Of a DNA stretch of 13,617 nucleotides, positions 5,731 through 13,522 are shown one piece after another. The position numbers and the translations under genes were made by a program. Below the pieces are notes generated by a model, which worked only from the letters and a program-made list of their open reading frames with translations, was not told where the DNA came from and searched no databases. The DNA comes from CAXBPY01 sp003455275 (lineage in GTDB: Bacteria; Bacteroidota; Bacteroidia; Chitinophagales; UBA10324). The first letter of the stretch is position 1. Every line of letters starts with the position of its first letter. The stretch is taken from the NCBI GenBank assembly GCA_963977675.1, contig CAXBPY010000069.1:1-13617 (forward strand). The letters are read 5' to 3'.

Positions 5731-6966
5731 ATGCAACCCAGGCAAATTCGTATTGAAGACTATTCGTATCAGTTACCTGAAGAAAGAATTGCGCAGTATC
5801 CATTGGTGGAGCGCGACACCTCGCGGCTGTTGGTTTACAGAGGTGGAAATATTTCGGAAAAAATTTTCAATCAGCTTTCAGAAATTCTTCCTGCAGAAAC
5901 ATTGCTTGTGTTCAACGACACAAAGGTGATTCACGCGCGAATGTTTTTCACCACGCAATCAAATGCAACTATTGAAGTGTTTTGCCTCGAACCTGTTTCT
6001 CCGGTCACTGATTTGCGTCTTGCAATTTTCACTCACGAGCCAACCGTATGGCGCTGCTTAGTTGGCAATGCAAAACGATGGAAGGAAACAGAAGTGCTGG
6101 AGAAAAGAATTTCTCTCGGCTCTGCCGGGACAGAAATTCTTCTAAAAGTTTTTTTAGAGAAGCGCGAAGACGAAACTTTTCTGGTTCGCTTTGAATGGAA
6201 CAATGCTGAAATAAGTTTTGCTTCGGTGATTGAAGCGGCTGGATTGGTTCCGCTGCCGCCCTACATGAAGCGCAGTGCCGACAGAAAAGATGATTCAACT
6301 TATCAAACCATCTACGGACATCAGGATGGTTCAGTGGCTGCGCCTACTGCGGGACTTCATTTTACTGAGAAAGTTTTTCAGTCGCTGAAAGAAAAAAATA
6401 TTTCGCCTGCATTTCTCACACTGCATGTAGGTGCCGGAACTTTTCGCACTGTGAAATCAAAAACACTGGAGAACCATCCGATGCACGGCGAGCGCATTTA
6501 TGTGAACCGCGATTTTATTCTGCGATTGCTTGAGCAAGTGAAGAATAAAAAACCGATTGCAGCGGTTGGAACTACTTCGCTCCGCACTATCGAGAGCATT
6601 CATTGGTTTGGAGTAAAACTGATTGGCGGCGATAAGAGTTTTGAATTACAGCAGTGGGAAGTTTATGATTCGCTGATGGAGAAAAATATTTCTACAGAAA
6701 AATCGCTTCGCGCGCTGCTGAATTTTCTGGATGAAGAAAATAAAAATGAGTTCAGTGCATACACACACTTGCTCTGTGCACCATCGTATCAGTTTCAGTT
6801 ATGCGAAATTCTGCTTACCAATTTTCATCTTTCACAAAGCACATTGCTTTTACTTGTCGCTGCATTTGTGGGTGATGACTGGAAAAAGATTTATGACTAT
6901 GCGCTGGAAAACCGGTTTAGGTTTTTGTCTTATGGAGATTCCTCCATTCTCTTTCGTAAGATGTGA
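5731..6966 (+). CDS. queA: S-adenosylmethionine:tRNA ribosyltransferase-isomerase (long form)
   Basis: QueA transfers and isomerises the ribosyl group of SAM onto the 7-aminomethyl-7-deazaguanine at tRNA position 34, producing epoxyqueuosine. Blocks that match the E. coli enzyme include YQLPEERIAQYPLVERD (13-29), LLVFNDTKVIHARMF (58-72), GLVPLPPYM (171-179), GSVAAPTAGLHF (200-211), LHVGAGTF (231-238), VGTTSLRTIES (279-289), LLTNFHLSQSTLLLLVAAF (361-379) and a final FLSYGD. The protein is 411 residues against 356 in E. coli. Most of the extra length lies between about 291 and 350, where the E. coli linker is roughly 30 residues shorter. I recall a long QueA form of about 400 residues in Bacteroidota. 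The ATG start is 99 bases after the previous gene, without a clear Shine-Dalgarno sequence. Cytoplasmic; no link in function to the neighbours is evident. Confidence 0.95.
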   Translation: MQPRQIRIEDYSYQLPEERIAQYPLVERDTSRLLVYRGGNISEKIFNQLSEILPAETLLVFNDTKVIHARMFFTTQSNATIEVFCLEPVSPVTDLRLAIFTHEPTVWRCLVGNAKRWKETEVLEKRISLGSAGTEILLKVFLEKREDETFLVRFEWNNAEISFASVIEAAGLVPLPPYMKRSADRKDDSTYQTIYGHQDGSVAAPTAGLHFTEKVFQSLKEKNISPAFLTLHVGAGTFRTVKSKTLENHPMHGERIYVNRDFILRLLEQVKNKKPIAAVGTTSLRTIESIHWFGVKLIGGDKSFELQQWEVYDSLMEKNISTEKSLRALLNFLDEENKNEFSAYTHLLCAPSYQFQLCEILLTNFHLSQSTLLLLVAAFVGDDWKKIYDYALENRFRFLSYGDSSILFRKM

Positions 6967-7006
6967 ATGAATTGTTTAAAACATTTCTTCTCTGTAAAAT
7001 CGTCAA

Positions 7007-7034
7007 TTGTCGCATAGTGTGGAGATTAGATTTG
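7007..7034 (+). promoter_or_regulatory. Predicted Bacteroidota-type promoter for mutL
   Basis: TTG (7007-7009), a 17-base spacer, then TAGATTTG (7027-7034), an exact match to the TAnnTTTG -7 consensus. Initiation at about 7040 would leave a leader of only about 10 nt before the ATG at 7051. The spacing and the perfect -7 box make this the best promoter candidate in the window. Confidence 0.45.
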
Positions 7035-7050
7035 CGCCCGACAAAAAATT

Positions 7051-8928
7051 ATGTCTGACATTATAACCCTTCTTCCTGATTCGATTGCCAACCAGATAGC
7101 TGCCGGTGAAGTGATTCAACGACCTGCAAGTGCCGTGAAGGAAATGTTGGAGAACAGTATTGATGCCGATGCTACTGAAATTAAACTTATCATTCGTGAT
7201 GCAGGCAAAAGTTTGATTCAGGTAATTGATAATGGTAAAGGAATGAGCGACACCGATTCTCGAATGAGTTTTGAGCGTCATGCTACTTCTAAAATTAAAA
7301 ACATTGACGACCTTTTTCGCATACGCACTATGGGATTTCGCGGTGAAGCGCTTGCGAGCATTGCTGCAGTTGCACAGGTAGAATTACGGACAAGATTGAA
7401 AGGCGATGAGGTGGGAACAGAAATTCTGATTGAGGGCAGCGAGGTTCTGAAGCAGGAAACAATAAGCTGCGCTGAAGGAACTTCATTGTCTGTAAAAAAT
7501 CTATTTTACAATGTTCCGGCGCGTAGAAATTTTTTGAAGAGCAATCCTGTTGAAACCCGGCATATCATTGATGAATTCACGCGAGTGGCACTTGCAAATC
7601 CTCACATTCATTTTTCGCTTCATCACAATGGAGTCGAAGTGTTTCATCTCAAACAGGGGAATCTTCGTCAGCGGATTGTCGGACTGTTTGGCCACAATTA
7701 CAACGAACGCCTGGTGCCTATTGAAGAAAAAACTTCTGTCACCAATATCATTGGTTTCATAGGAAAACCGGACGCTGCCAAGAAAACGCGGGGCGAACAA
7801 TTTTTATTTGTAAACAACCGCTTCATCCGAAGCAGTTATCTCAATCATGCAATCACCAGCGCATTTGATGAAATACTGCCTGATAATTCTTTTCCTTTCT
7901 ATGTTTTGTTTCTTGATATAGACCCGGCGCGGATTGATATCAATGTTCATCCAACCAAGCAGGAAATAAAATTTGAAGACGAGCGCATTATTTATGCTTT
8001 CATTCATTCGAGCACCAAGCGGGCACTGGGGAAATATTCGGTAACTCCTTCGCTCGATTTTAACAATGAATCTTCTTTTGACAGGATGGAAAGTTTTTCG
8101 CGGCCGAAGAACGAACTGGTTGTTGAGCCCAATCCGATTGTTGATGCTGATTATTCTCCATTCAAAAAAGAAAACGACGCCCGCTCATTGTCTAATCTCA
8201 AAAGCTGGAAGAACCTTTATTCTGATTCAAGAAAGGGAGAAGATGTGGCTCTGCTGCCGGATGCCGAAAATGATTTCAGACAAACAACATTTGTAATTCC
8301 AAGCCGATGGGAAACCGCGCCAGAGGAGCAAACGCTTATTAATTCTGAAGAAGAAAAAACTTCGGCGCCGGTTCAGCTGCACGACAAATACATATTGAGC
8401 AACATTAAATCAGGGTTTATTCTCGCAGACCAACAGGCAGTGCATGAGAGAATATTGTATGAAAAATACCTGAAGCAGTTGAATGAAAATGCCGCTCCTT
8501 CACAACAACAATTATTTCCGCAAACACTTCGATTGAATGCGCCCGACTTTGAAATTGCAAAAGAAATTATTGCTGATATCCGGATGCTTGGGTTTGATGT
8601 GCAGGAATTCGGCAATACTGATTTGGTAATTCACGGAACTCCCTCTGATCTCGTAAACAAGGATGCATCAAAAATTCTTGAAGAAATTATAGAAGGATAT
8701 AAACAGAATATGCAATCGCCAAAGCTCGATAAACGAGAGGAACTTGCGTTTCAAATGGCAAGGCAAGCCAGTATAAAAAATGGCACCAGGCTAAGCGAAC
8801 GCGAAATGAACAACCTGCTCGATGAATTATTCGGTTGCGAGAATCCATCCTTCACTGCCAGCGGACGACCCACTTTCATTACCTACCATCTTCGCGATAT
8901 TGAGAAACTTTTTGAGAAGACTGATTAA
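7051..8928 (+). CDS. mutL: DNA mismatch repair protein MutL
   Basis: MutL couples MutS mismatch recognition to strand incision. The 625-residue protein has the GHKL ATPase domain at 1-330: EMLENSIDAD (Glu31, Asn35), DNGKGM (60-65), FRGEALASIAAV (97-108), GTSLSVKNLFYNVPARR (143-159), FVNNRFIRS (253-261) and DINVHPTKQEIKFEDE (296-311). Residues 330-435 are a polar linker. The dimerisation domain follows. Its endonuclease motif is DQQAVHERILYE (460-471), with Gln462 where the canonical DQHA(x)2E(x)4E has a metal-binding His. The ACR-type motif is ARQAS (570-574), and the CPHGRP-type motif is TASGRP (602-607), so several usual metal ligands are missing. I believe similar variants occur in other Bacteroidota, so this is probably a lineage form rather than decay. 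It has its own likely promoter and begins the block leading to the rhomboids. Confidence 0.95.
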   Translation: MSDIITLLPDSIANQIAAGEVIQRPASAVKEMLENSIDADATEIKLIIRDAGKSLIQVIDNGKGMSDTDSRMSFERHATSKIKNIDDLFRIRTMGFRGEALASIAAVAQVELRTRLKGDEVGTEILIEGSEVLKQETISCAEGTSLSVKNLFYNVPARRNFLKSNPVETRHIIDEFTRVALANPHIHFSLHHNGVEVFHLKQGNLRQRIVGLFGHNYNERLVPIEEKTSVTNIIGFIGKPDAAKKTRGEQFLFVNNRFIRSSYLNHAITSAFDEILPDNSFPFYVLFLDIDPARIDINVHPTKQEIKFEDERIIYAFIHSSTKRALGKYSVTPSLDFNNESSFDRMESFSRPKNELVVEPNPIVDADYSPFKKENDARSLSNLKSWKNLYSDSRKGEDVALLPDAENDFRQTTFVIPSRWETAPEEQTLINSEEEKTSAPVQLHDKYILSNIKSGFILADQQAVHERILYEKYLKQLNENAAPSQQQLFPQTLRLNAPDFEIAKEIIADIRMLGFDVQEFGNTDLVIHGTPSDLVNKDASKILEEIIEGYKQNMQSPKLDKREELAFQMARQASIKNGTRLSEREMNNLLDELFGCENPSFTASGRPTFITYHLRDIEKLFEKTD

Positions 8929-8988
8929 ATATTTTGATTTCATTTTCGTCTATATCATTCTTATTGTTTTTAAACTGAAAGAGAAATT

Positions 8989-9825
8989 ATGAGCGACTTC
9001 CGTCCTTCCCGTTTCCAGGTTTTGCCAATGGTGATAAAGAATTTGCTCATCATTAACGGCCTGATGTTTCTCGCTACGATCGTAGTGCAAAACACATATC
9101 ATATTGATTTAACTGACTATCTCGGCCTTCGGTTTTTTACTTCTGATTTTTTTCGGCCGCATCAACTGGTGTCGCACATGTTTATGCACGGAAATTTTCT
9201 GCACATCTTTTCGAATATGTTTTCGCTGTGGATGTTCGGAAGCGTGCTTGAAAATGTTTGGGGACCTAAAAGGTTTTTAATTTTTTATATGGTATGCGGA
9301 ATTGGCGGCGCGCTTACACATCAGGCGGTTTCAGGTTACGAAATCTATCAGGCACATCAATTAGCGAATGAGTTTTCAGCAAGTCCTGATGCGGCAAATT
9401 TTTATTCGATCATGCAAGACTTCAGCAAGTATTTTGATCAATCATTTCTTGATAATGCAAATGCAACACTTGCCGGATTACAAAATGAGCCACACAATGC
9501 ACTTTACATTTCGCAGGCGAAAGAAATCCTTAGCGCCATTCCTTCTGCATTAGCCGATGTTCCGGTGATAGGCGCTTCCGGTGCTGTGTTCGGTGTGTTG
9601 CTTGCGTTCGGAATGTTGTTCCCGAACACTTATCTCTACCTCATGTTTCCTCCGATTCCAATCAAGGCAAAATATTTTGTGATTCTTTATGGTGCGTTTG
9701 AGCTGTATGCGGGTTTCACCGGAACAGAAAGTGGCGTTGCACATTTTGCTCATCTTGGCGGCATGTTGTTTGGCTTTATTCTTATTAAATTCTGGAACAG
9801 AAATAACCGTAGAACTTTTTATTGA
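8989..9825 (+). CDS. Rhomboid family intramembrane serine protease, with large loop before active site
   Basis: Rhomboids cut transmembrane substrates inside the inner membrane. This 278-residue protein has about six membrane helices (near 14-34, 68-88, 96-113, 193-211, 227-244, 250-268). The catalytic Ser197 is in GASGAVFG, and the catalytic His is most likely His252 in VAHFAHLGG. The oxyanion-site residues are His72 and Asn76 in HMFMHGNFLHIFSN. An insertion of about 75 mostly hydrophilic residues (about 115-190, rich in Ala, Asn, Gln) separates helix 3 from the serine helix. In E. coli GlpG this connection is only a few residues. By topology it should be periplasmic. The ATG follows a weak AAGAGAAA. 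It is 60 bases downstream of mutL and 75 bases upstream of a second rhomboid gene, all on one strand and possibly one transcript. Confidence 0.94.
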   Translation: MSDFRPSRFQVLPMVIKNLLIINGLMFLATIVVQNTYHIDLTDYLGLRFFTSDFFRPHQLVSHMFMHGNFLHIFSNMFSLWMFGSVLENVWGPKRFLIFYMVCGIGGALTHQAVSGYEIYQAHQLANEFSASPDAANFYSIMQDFSKYFDQSFLDNANATLAGLQNEPHNALYISQAKEILSAIPSALADVPVIGASGAVFGVLLAFGMLFPNTYLYLMFPPIPIKAKYFVILYGAFELYAGFTGTESGVAHFAHLGGMLFGFILIKFWNRNNRRTFY

Positions 9826-9900
9826 GGACAATATTCGAAGCCGGTTTGCAGTTTGTATTTCACAGTTAAATTTTTTCCGAATAGAATTGAACCCTGAATA

Positions 9901-10809
9901 ATGGAGCAGGATAATTTTTTAATTCGCGAAATCAGAAATGCCTTTTCTCCAACCGGGAAAATGATATCAAGAATTATCATCATTAATGTGGTGGTGTTTC
10001 TCGTGCTCCGGATTTTATCGCTTGCATTTTTTCTTTCAGGAAATCAATATGACACAGATGAAACACAGCGATGGCTGGGCGTGCCATCAAGCTTTTCTCA
10101 ATTACTGATGAAGCCGTGGACCATAGTCACCTATGCCTTTACCCAGTATGAATTCTTTCATATACTCTTCAATATGCTGTGGCTGTATTGGCTGGGCATG
10201 ATTCTCACGGAATATCTTGGCAATAAAAAAATTCTTCCGGTATACATGATGGGAAGCTGGGCGGGAGCGGCGCTTTATATTTTGAGCTACAATATTTTTC
10301 CGGTATTCAAATCGCAGGTAGAATTTAGTTATGCTATTGGAGCTAGCGCAGGAGTAATGGCAATCATTGTTGCTACTGCAGTATTACTTCCCAATCATCC
10401 AATCATGCTTTTCATTTGGCAAATCCGGCTTAAGTGGTTAGCAGTTGCTTTTGTGGCTCTTGATTTATTGGGCATCAGCAGCGATGGAAATGCCGGAGGC
10501 CATATCGCCCATCTCGGTGGTGCGCTTTTCGGATACCTGTACATTGCTTCCTACCGAAATGGAACAGATTTATCCCGGGCATTTAATAAGGTTGCTGATA
10601 GTGTGGTTTCAATTTTTTCCGGAAGAAGAAAAATGAAAGTAACCTACACTAAGAACACATCTCAAAAATTTTCTGCAGAAAAAAAGAAAGACGAACAATA
10701 TCAAAAAAGGATTGACTCTATTCTGGATAAGATTTCACAATCAGGATACGAAAGTTTAACTGCACAGGAAAAAGAAATTCTATTTAAAGCAAGCAAGGAT
10801 AACAATTGA
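9901..10809 (+). CDS. Second rhomboid family protease, with conserved cytosolic C-terminal tail
   Basis: This is a 302-residue protein, divergent from the upstream rhomboid rather than a recent copy. The active site is GASAGV (Ser149) and GGHIAHLGG (His201), with His87 and Asn91 in FFHILFNML. Six membrane helices span about 22-218, and the long insertion seen in the first rhomboid is absent. Residues 219-302 form a basic, then charged tail that ends with RIDSILDKISQSGYESLTAQ and EKEILFKASK. I recognise this short helical module as the kind annotated DUF6576 in Bacteroidota rhomboids. It lies outside the catalytic core and is probably cytoplasmic. Its stop TGA overlaps the TTG start of the next gene (TTGA, 10806-10809), which points to translational coupling. 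Upstream spacing is 75 bases with no clear Shine-Dalgarno sequence. Confidence 0.93.
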   Translation: MEQDNFLIREIRNAFSPTGKMISRIIIINVVVFLVLRILSLAFFLSGNQYDTDETQRWLGVPSSFSQLLMKPWTIVTYAFTQYEFFHILFNMLWLYWLGMILTEYLGNKKILPVYMMGSWAGAALYILSYNIFPVFKSQVEFSYAIGASAGVMAIIVATAVLLPNHPIMLFIWQIRLKWLAVAFVALDLLGISSDGNAGGHIAHLGGALFGYLYIASYRNGTDLSRAFNKVADSVVSIFSGRRKMKVTYTKNTSQKFSAEKKKDEQYQKRIDSILDKISQSGYESLTAQEKEILFKASKDNN

Positions 10810-11912
10810 GAAAACTGCTTACATTTTTAAGATGGGTCATGATCATCTTTTCGGTGATATGCGCATTGAGCATGGTTATTTGCCTTTGCTCGGTTTATTT
10901 TCCTCCGGGCAAGGCGTGGCTTGTTGCATTCTTCGGGCTGTTCTTTATTCCTCTTCTCATTCTGAATTCTGGGCTCGGAATTTTTTGGGTAGTGGTTCGC
11001 ATTCGCCATGCTATCATTCCGCTCATTGGACTTTTGGCTTCTGTTCCACTTATCATCAACACATTTGGATTTCATTTCTTTTCTAAAAACGAAAAGGATG
11101 AACCCGGAAGAAGCGTAAAACTGCTAAGCTTCAATTGTCGCAATTTTGATTTGTATAACTGGCAGCACAACAGTGACACGAAAAAAAATATTTTCAGAAT
11201 GCTAATGGATGAACAGCCGGATGTTGTTTGCTTCCAGGAATTTTATACAAGCGATGAGTACAAAGGATGGAATACAATAAAAGACTTGACCGAAAAACTT
11301 AAGATGCCCTATCATTATTTTTTTGTTTCGAACACAGTTGAGGCACATCAATGGGGGATTGCAACATTCAGCCGGTATAAAATTATAAATTCAGGAACGG
11401 TAGACCATAACGGAAGAGATTCGCGGGCGTGTGTGTTCACCGATTTACAAATTGATTCTAATGTTGTTCGTGTTTACAATCTGCATTTGCAGAGCAATCA
11501 TCTTTCATACAGCGATTACAATGCAATTGATCTGGCAGATGATACTTCGCTCAACATAAATTCAGGAACCAGCATTTTGAAAAAGATGAAGCACGCTTAT
11601 GTAACACGCGGCAAACAAGTACAAATGATTGCGAAGCACGCTCAGTCTTCTCCTTACCCTGTAATTATTTGCGGCGACCTCAATGATGTTCCTTCATCTT
11701 TTGCCTATCACGAATTGAGAGGTAACAGGCAAGACGCCTTTCTAAAAAAGAGCTGGGGAATTGGATTTACTTATGATTATTGGTTGCCGCTTTTCAGAAT
11801 TGATTACATTTTTGCTGACCCGAAATTTCATATCAACAGTTTCAAAACCGGTAACGAAGATTTATCAGATCATTATCCGGTCTCTGCGTCCTTCACATTA
11901 AATCAAAAATAG
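10806..11912 (+). CDS. Membrane-anchored endonuclease/exonuclease/phosphatase (EEP) family protein
   Basis: The product is 368 residues. Three hydrophobic helices occupy about 8-30, 37-60 and 68-88. A basic N-terminus (MRKLLTFLR) and RIRH between helices 2 and 3 indicate cytoplasmic loops, which places the C-terminal catalytic domain in the periplasm. The domain (103-368) carries all EEP signatures: SFNCRNF (Asn110), PDVVCFQEF (Glu145), YNLHLQS (His227), ICGDLND (Asp291, Asn293), RIDYIF (Asp333) and SDHYPV (Asp355, His356), so a metal-dependent phosphodiesterase or nuclease is expected. Substrates in this fold range from DNA to phosphoinositides and sphingomyelin, and cannot be deduced here. 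The start is TTG 10806, overlapping the rhomboid stop by 4 bases. The next in-frame ATG (10839) would remove the basic n-region. The gene likely shares a transcript with the rhomboids. Confidence 0.9.
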   Translation: MRKLLTFLRWVMIIFSVICALSMVICLCSVYFPPGKAWLVAFFGLFFIPLLILNSGLGIFWVVVRIRHAIIPLIGLLASVPLIINTFGFHFFSKNEKDEPGRSVKLLSFNCRNFDLYNWQHNSDTKKNIFRMLMDEQPDVVCFQEFYTSDEYKGWNTIKDLTEKLKMPYHYFFVSNTVEAHQWGIATFSRYKIINSGTVDHNGRDSRACVFTDLQIDSNVVRVYNLHLQSNHLSYSDYNAIDLADDTSLNINSGTSILKKMKHAYVTRGKQVQMIAKHAQSSPYPVIICGDLNDVPSSFAYHELRGNRQDAFLKKSWGIGFTYDYWLPLFRIDYIFADPKFHINSFKTGNEDLSDHYPVSASFTLNQK

Positions 11913-11931
11913 AAGCCGGCGCTTATTGATT
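11901..11931. terminator. Possible weak bidirectional terminator between convergent genes
   Basis: AATCAA (11901-11906) pairs with TTGATT (11926-11931), and AAGC (11913-11916) with GCTT (11921-11924) around a CGGC loop, with a 6-nt bulge on one side. It overlaps both stop codons, which are only 10 bases apart. Its small size and the absence of a clean T tract keep confidence low. Confidence 0.3.
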
Positions 11932-13323
11932 CCTTAGTTCCAGCAAAGCGACATTTTCGATATGATGTGTGTGCGGAAACATATCTACCGGCTGAATTTT
12001 CATTAATTCATATTGTGAGGATAACATTTGAATATCTCTTGCCTGCGATGCAGGATTGCAGCTCACATAAATTATCCGCGGACAACCGCATTGTACAATT
12101 TCTCTCACAACATCCGGGTGCATGCCTCCGCGTGGCGGATCGGTGATGATTACATCCGGCTTTCCATGTTCAGAAAAAAATTGTGGTGTCAATACTCTGC
12201 GCATGTCGGCGGCAAAAAACTTTGTGTTGTTGATTCCATTTAGTTGTGCATTTAGCCGCGCATCAATAATTGCATCTTCCACCTGCTCAATACCTATTAC
12301 CTCTCGAGCCTTCTTTGCTATGAATAAGGCAATGCTGCCGGTGCCGGTATATAAATCATAAACCAATTCATCGCCGCTGAGCTGGGCAAAATCGCGGGTA
12401 ACCTTGTAGAGATTGTATGCTTGTTCAGGGTTAGTTTGAAAAAAAGATTTTGCGCTGATACGAAACTGAAGGCCCTCCATTTCTTCTGTGATAAAATTTT
12501 CACCGCGATAAGTAATTACTTCCTGATCAAAGATGGTGTCATTCACTTTGGTGCTGATGATGTATTGAAGCGAGGTGATTTGCGGAAAATTATTTTTCAG
12601 TTCATCAAGCAACGGAAACATCCACTCATCTTTTTTTTCACCCGCCACCACAATCACCATGAATTCCCCTTTTCGATTGTTGCGAACAATCAGGGTTCGT
12701 AAAAAACCTTTCTTGTTCCAATTGTCATAAAATGATAAGCCATTTTTTACAGCAAAATTTTTCACACATAATCTAATCTGATTAGATGGCGCGGGCTGAA
12801 GGAAGCATTCTTCCAAATCCAATACTGTTGTAAAATTTCCTGAAACATGAAACCCGAGTGCAGGAACAGGCTTGTAGGTATCTGAATTAAATTCTTCTTT
12901 AGAAACCCAGGCCCGGTCAGCAGCAGAGTAATCAAGTTTGTTTCTATAGAATTTTTGATTCGTAGAACCAATGATGGGAAGGATTTCTTTCGGATGAACT
13001 TTGCCAATTCGCTCAAGCGAATCAATTACTGATTGTTGCTTGTATTTTAATTGTGATGGATAATCCAGAAACTGCCATTTGCAGCCACCGCAAAATCCAA
13101 AATGTTTACAGAAAGATTCTATTCGATCTTCGGAAGGATGAACTAAGGTTTCTACACTTGCTTCCATCCAGTCTTTTTTTGATTTGTGAACTTTAATGTT
13201 CACCACATCACCGGGAACTGCGCCATCAATAAATGCAACCTTTCCATTAATTCGTGCTATGCTTTTTCCCTCATTTGCATAAGCAGTTACAGGCACATTT
13301 TCAATTAGTGATCCTCGTTTCAA
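11923..13323 (-). CDS. rlmD: 23S rRNA (uracil-C5)-methyltransferase, RlmD/RumA type
   Basis: This class A SAM-dependent enzyme methylates a uridine at C5; for E. coli RlmD the site is U1939 of 23S rRNA. The 466-residue product begins with a TRAM RNA-binding domain (about 5-62). Iron-sulfur ligands follow: Cys72, Cys78 and Cys81 in FCKHFGFCGGCKW, with Cys173 in LEECFL as the fourth. The SAM-binding loop is DLYTGTGS (323-330), FFQTNPEQ contains Gln296, TDPPRGG is at 394-400, the catalytic Cys422 is in YVSCNPA, and the base Glu456 is in HHIENVALL. All key residues are present. Rival assignments are the RlmC and RlmCD relatives; the fused TRAM domain and 4Fe-4S motif favour RlmD, but the target uridine is inferred. 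The start appears to be TTG (13321-13323): no ATG lies between the upstream stop and residue 53. It converges with the EEP gene and diverges from the next gene. Confidence 0.93.
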   Translation of the reverse strand: MKRGSLIENVPVTAYANEGKSIARINGKVAFIDGAVPGDVVNIKVHKSKKDWMEASVETLVHPSEDRIESFCKHFGFCGGCKWQFLDYPSQLKYKQQSVIDSLERIGKVHPKEILPIIGSTNQKFYRNKLDYSAADRAWVSKEEFNSDTYKPVPALGFHVSGNFTTVLDLEECFLQPAPSNQIRLCVKNFAVKNGLSFYDNWNKKGFLRTLIVRNNRKGEFMVIVVAGEKKDEWMFPLLDELKNNFPQITSLQYIISTKVNDTIFDQEVITYRGENFITEEMEGLQFRISAKSFFQTNPEQAYNLYKVTRDFAQLSGDELVYDLYTGTGSIALFIAKKAREVIGIEQVEDAIIDARLNAQLNGINNTKFFAADMRRVLTPQFFSEHGKPDVIITDPPRGGMHPDVVREIVQCGCPRIIYVSCNPASQARDIQMLSSQYELMKIQPVDMFPHTHHIENVALLELRNQ

Positions 13324-13522
13324 TTTTGAAATAGTAAGTGAGCAAAGAAGAAGAAAAAATTTTTAAGAAACTGATTCATCCGGGCATTTACATTTTGTCT
13401 TTACCTGTTCACCATATTTCTCGCCCTGTGAATCCTAAATTATTTGTTAGAATGAAGGCCAATACCTTACATTAGGCCCACAAATTTTTAAAATAAAATT
13501 TCTTAACTAAACAATTAAAAGA
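13324..13522. promoter_or_regulatory. 199-bp divergent intergenic region with a possible plus-strand promoter
   Basis: The spacer lies between the divergent rlmD and secreted-protein genes. On the plus strand, TTTG (13443-13446), a 21-base spacer and TACATTAG (13468-13475, one mismatch to TAnnTTTG) form a plausible promoter, leaving an AT-rich leader of about 40 nt before ATG 13523. No CAAAnnTA (a minus-strand -7 box) is seen, so the rlmD promoter is not identified. A short A/T palindrome lies near 13355-13365. No gene or RNA is recognised. Confidence 0.3.

Noticed and set aside
9829..9889. Possible hairpin between the two rhomboid genes (CAATATTCG with CGAATAGAATTG)
   Set aside because: It needs a 3-nt bulge and a 40-nt loop and is AT-rich; not distinguishable from chance, so not listed as a feature.
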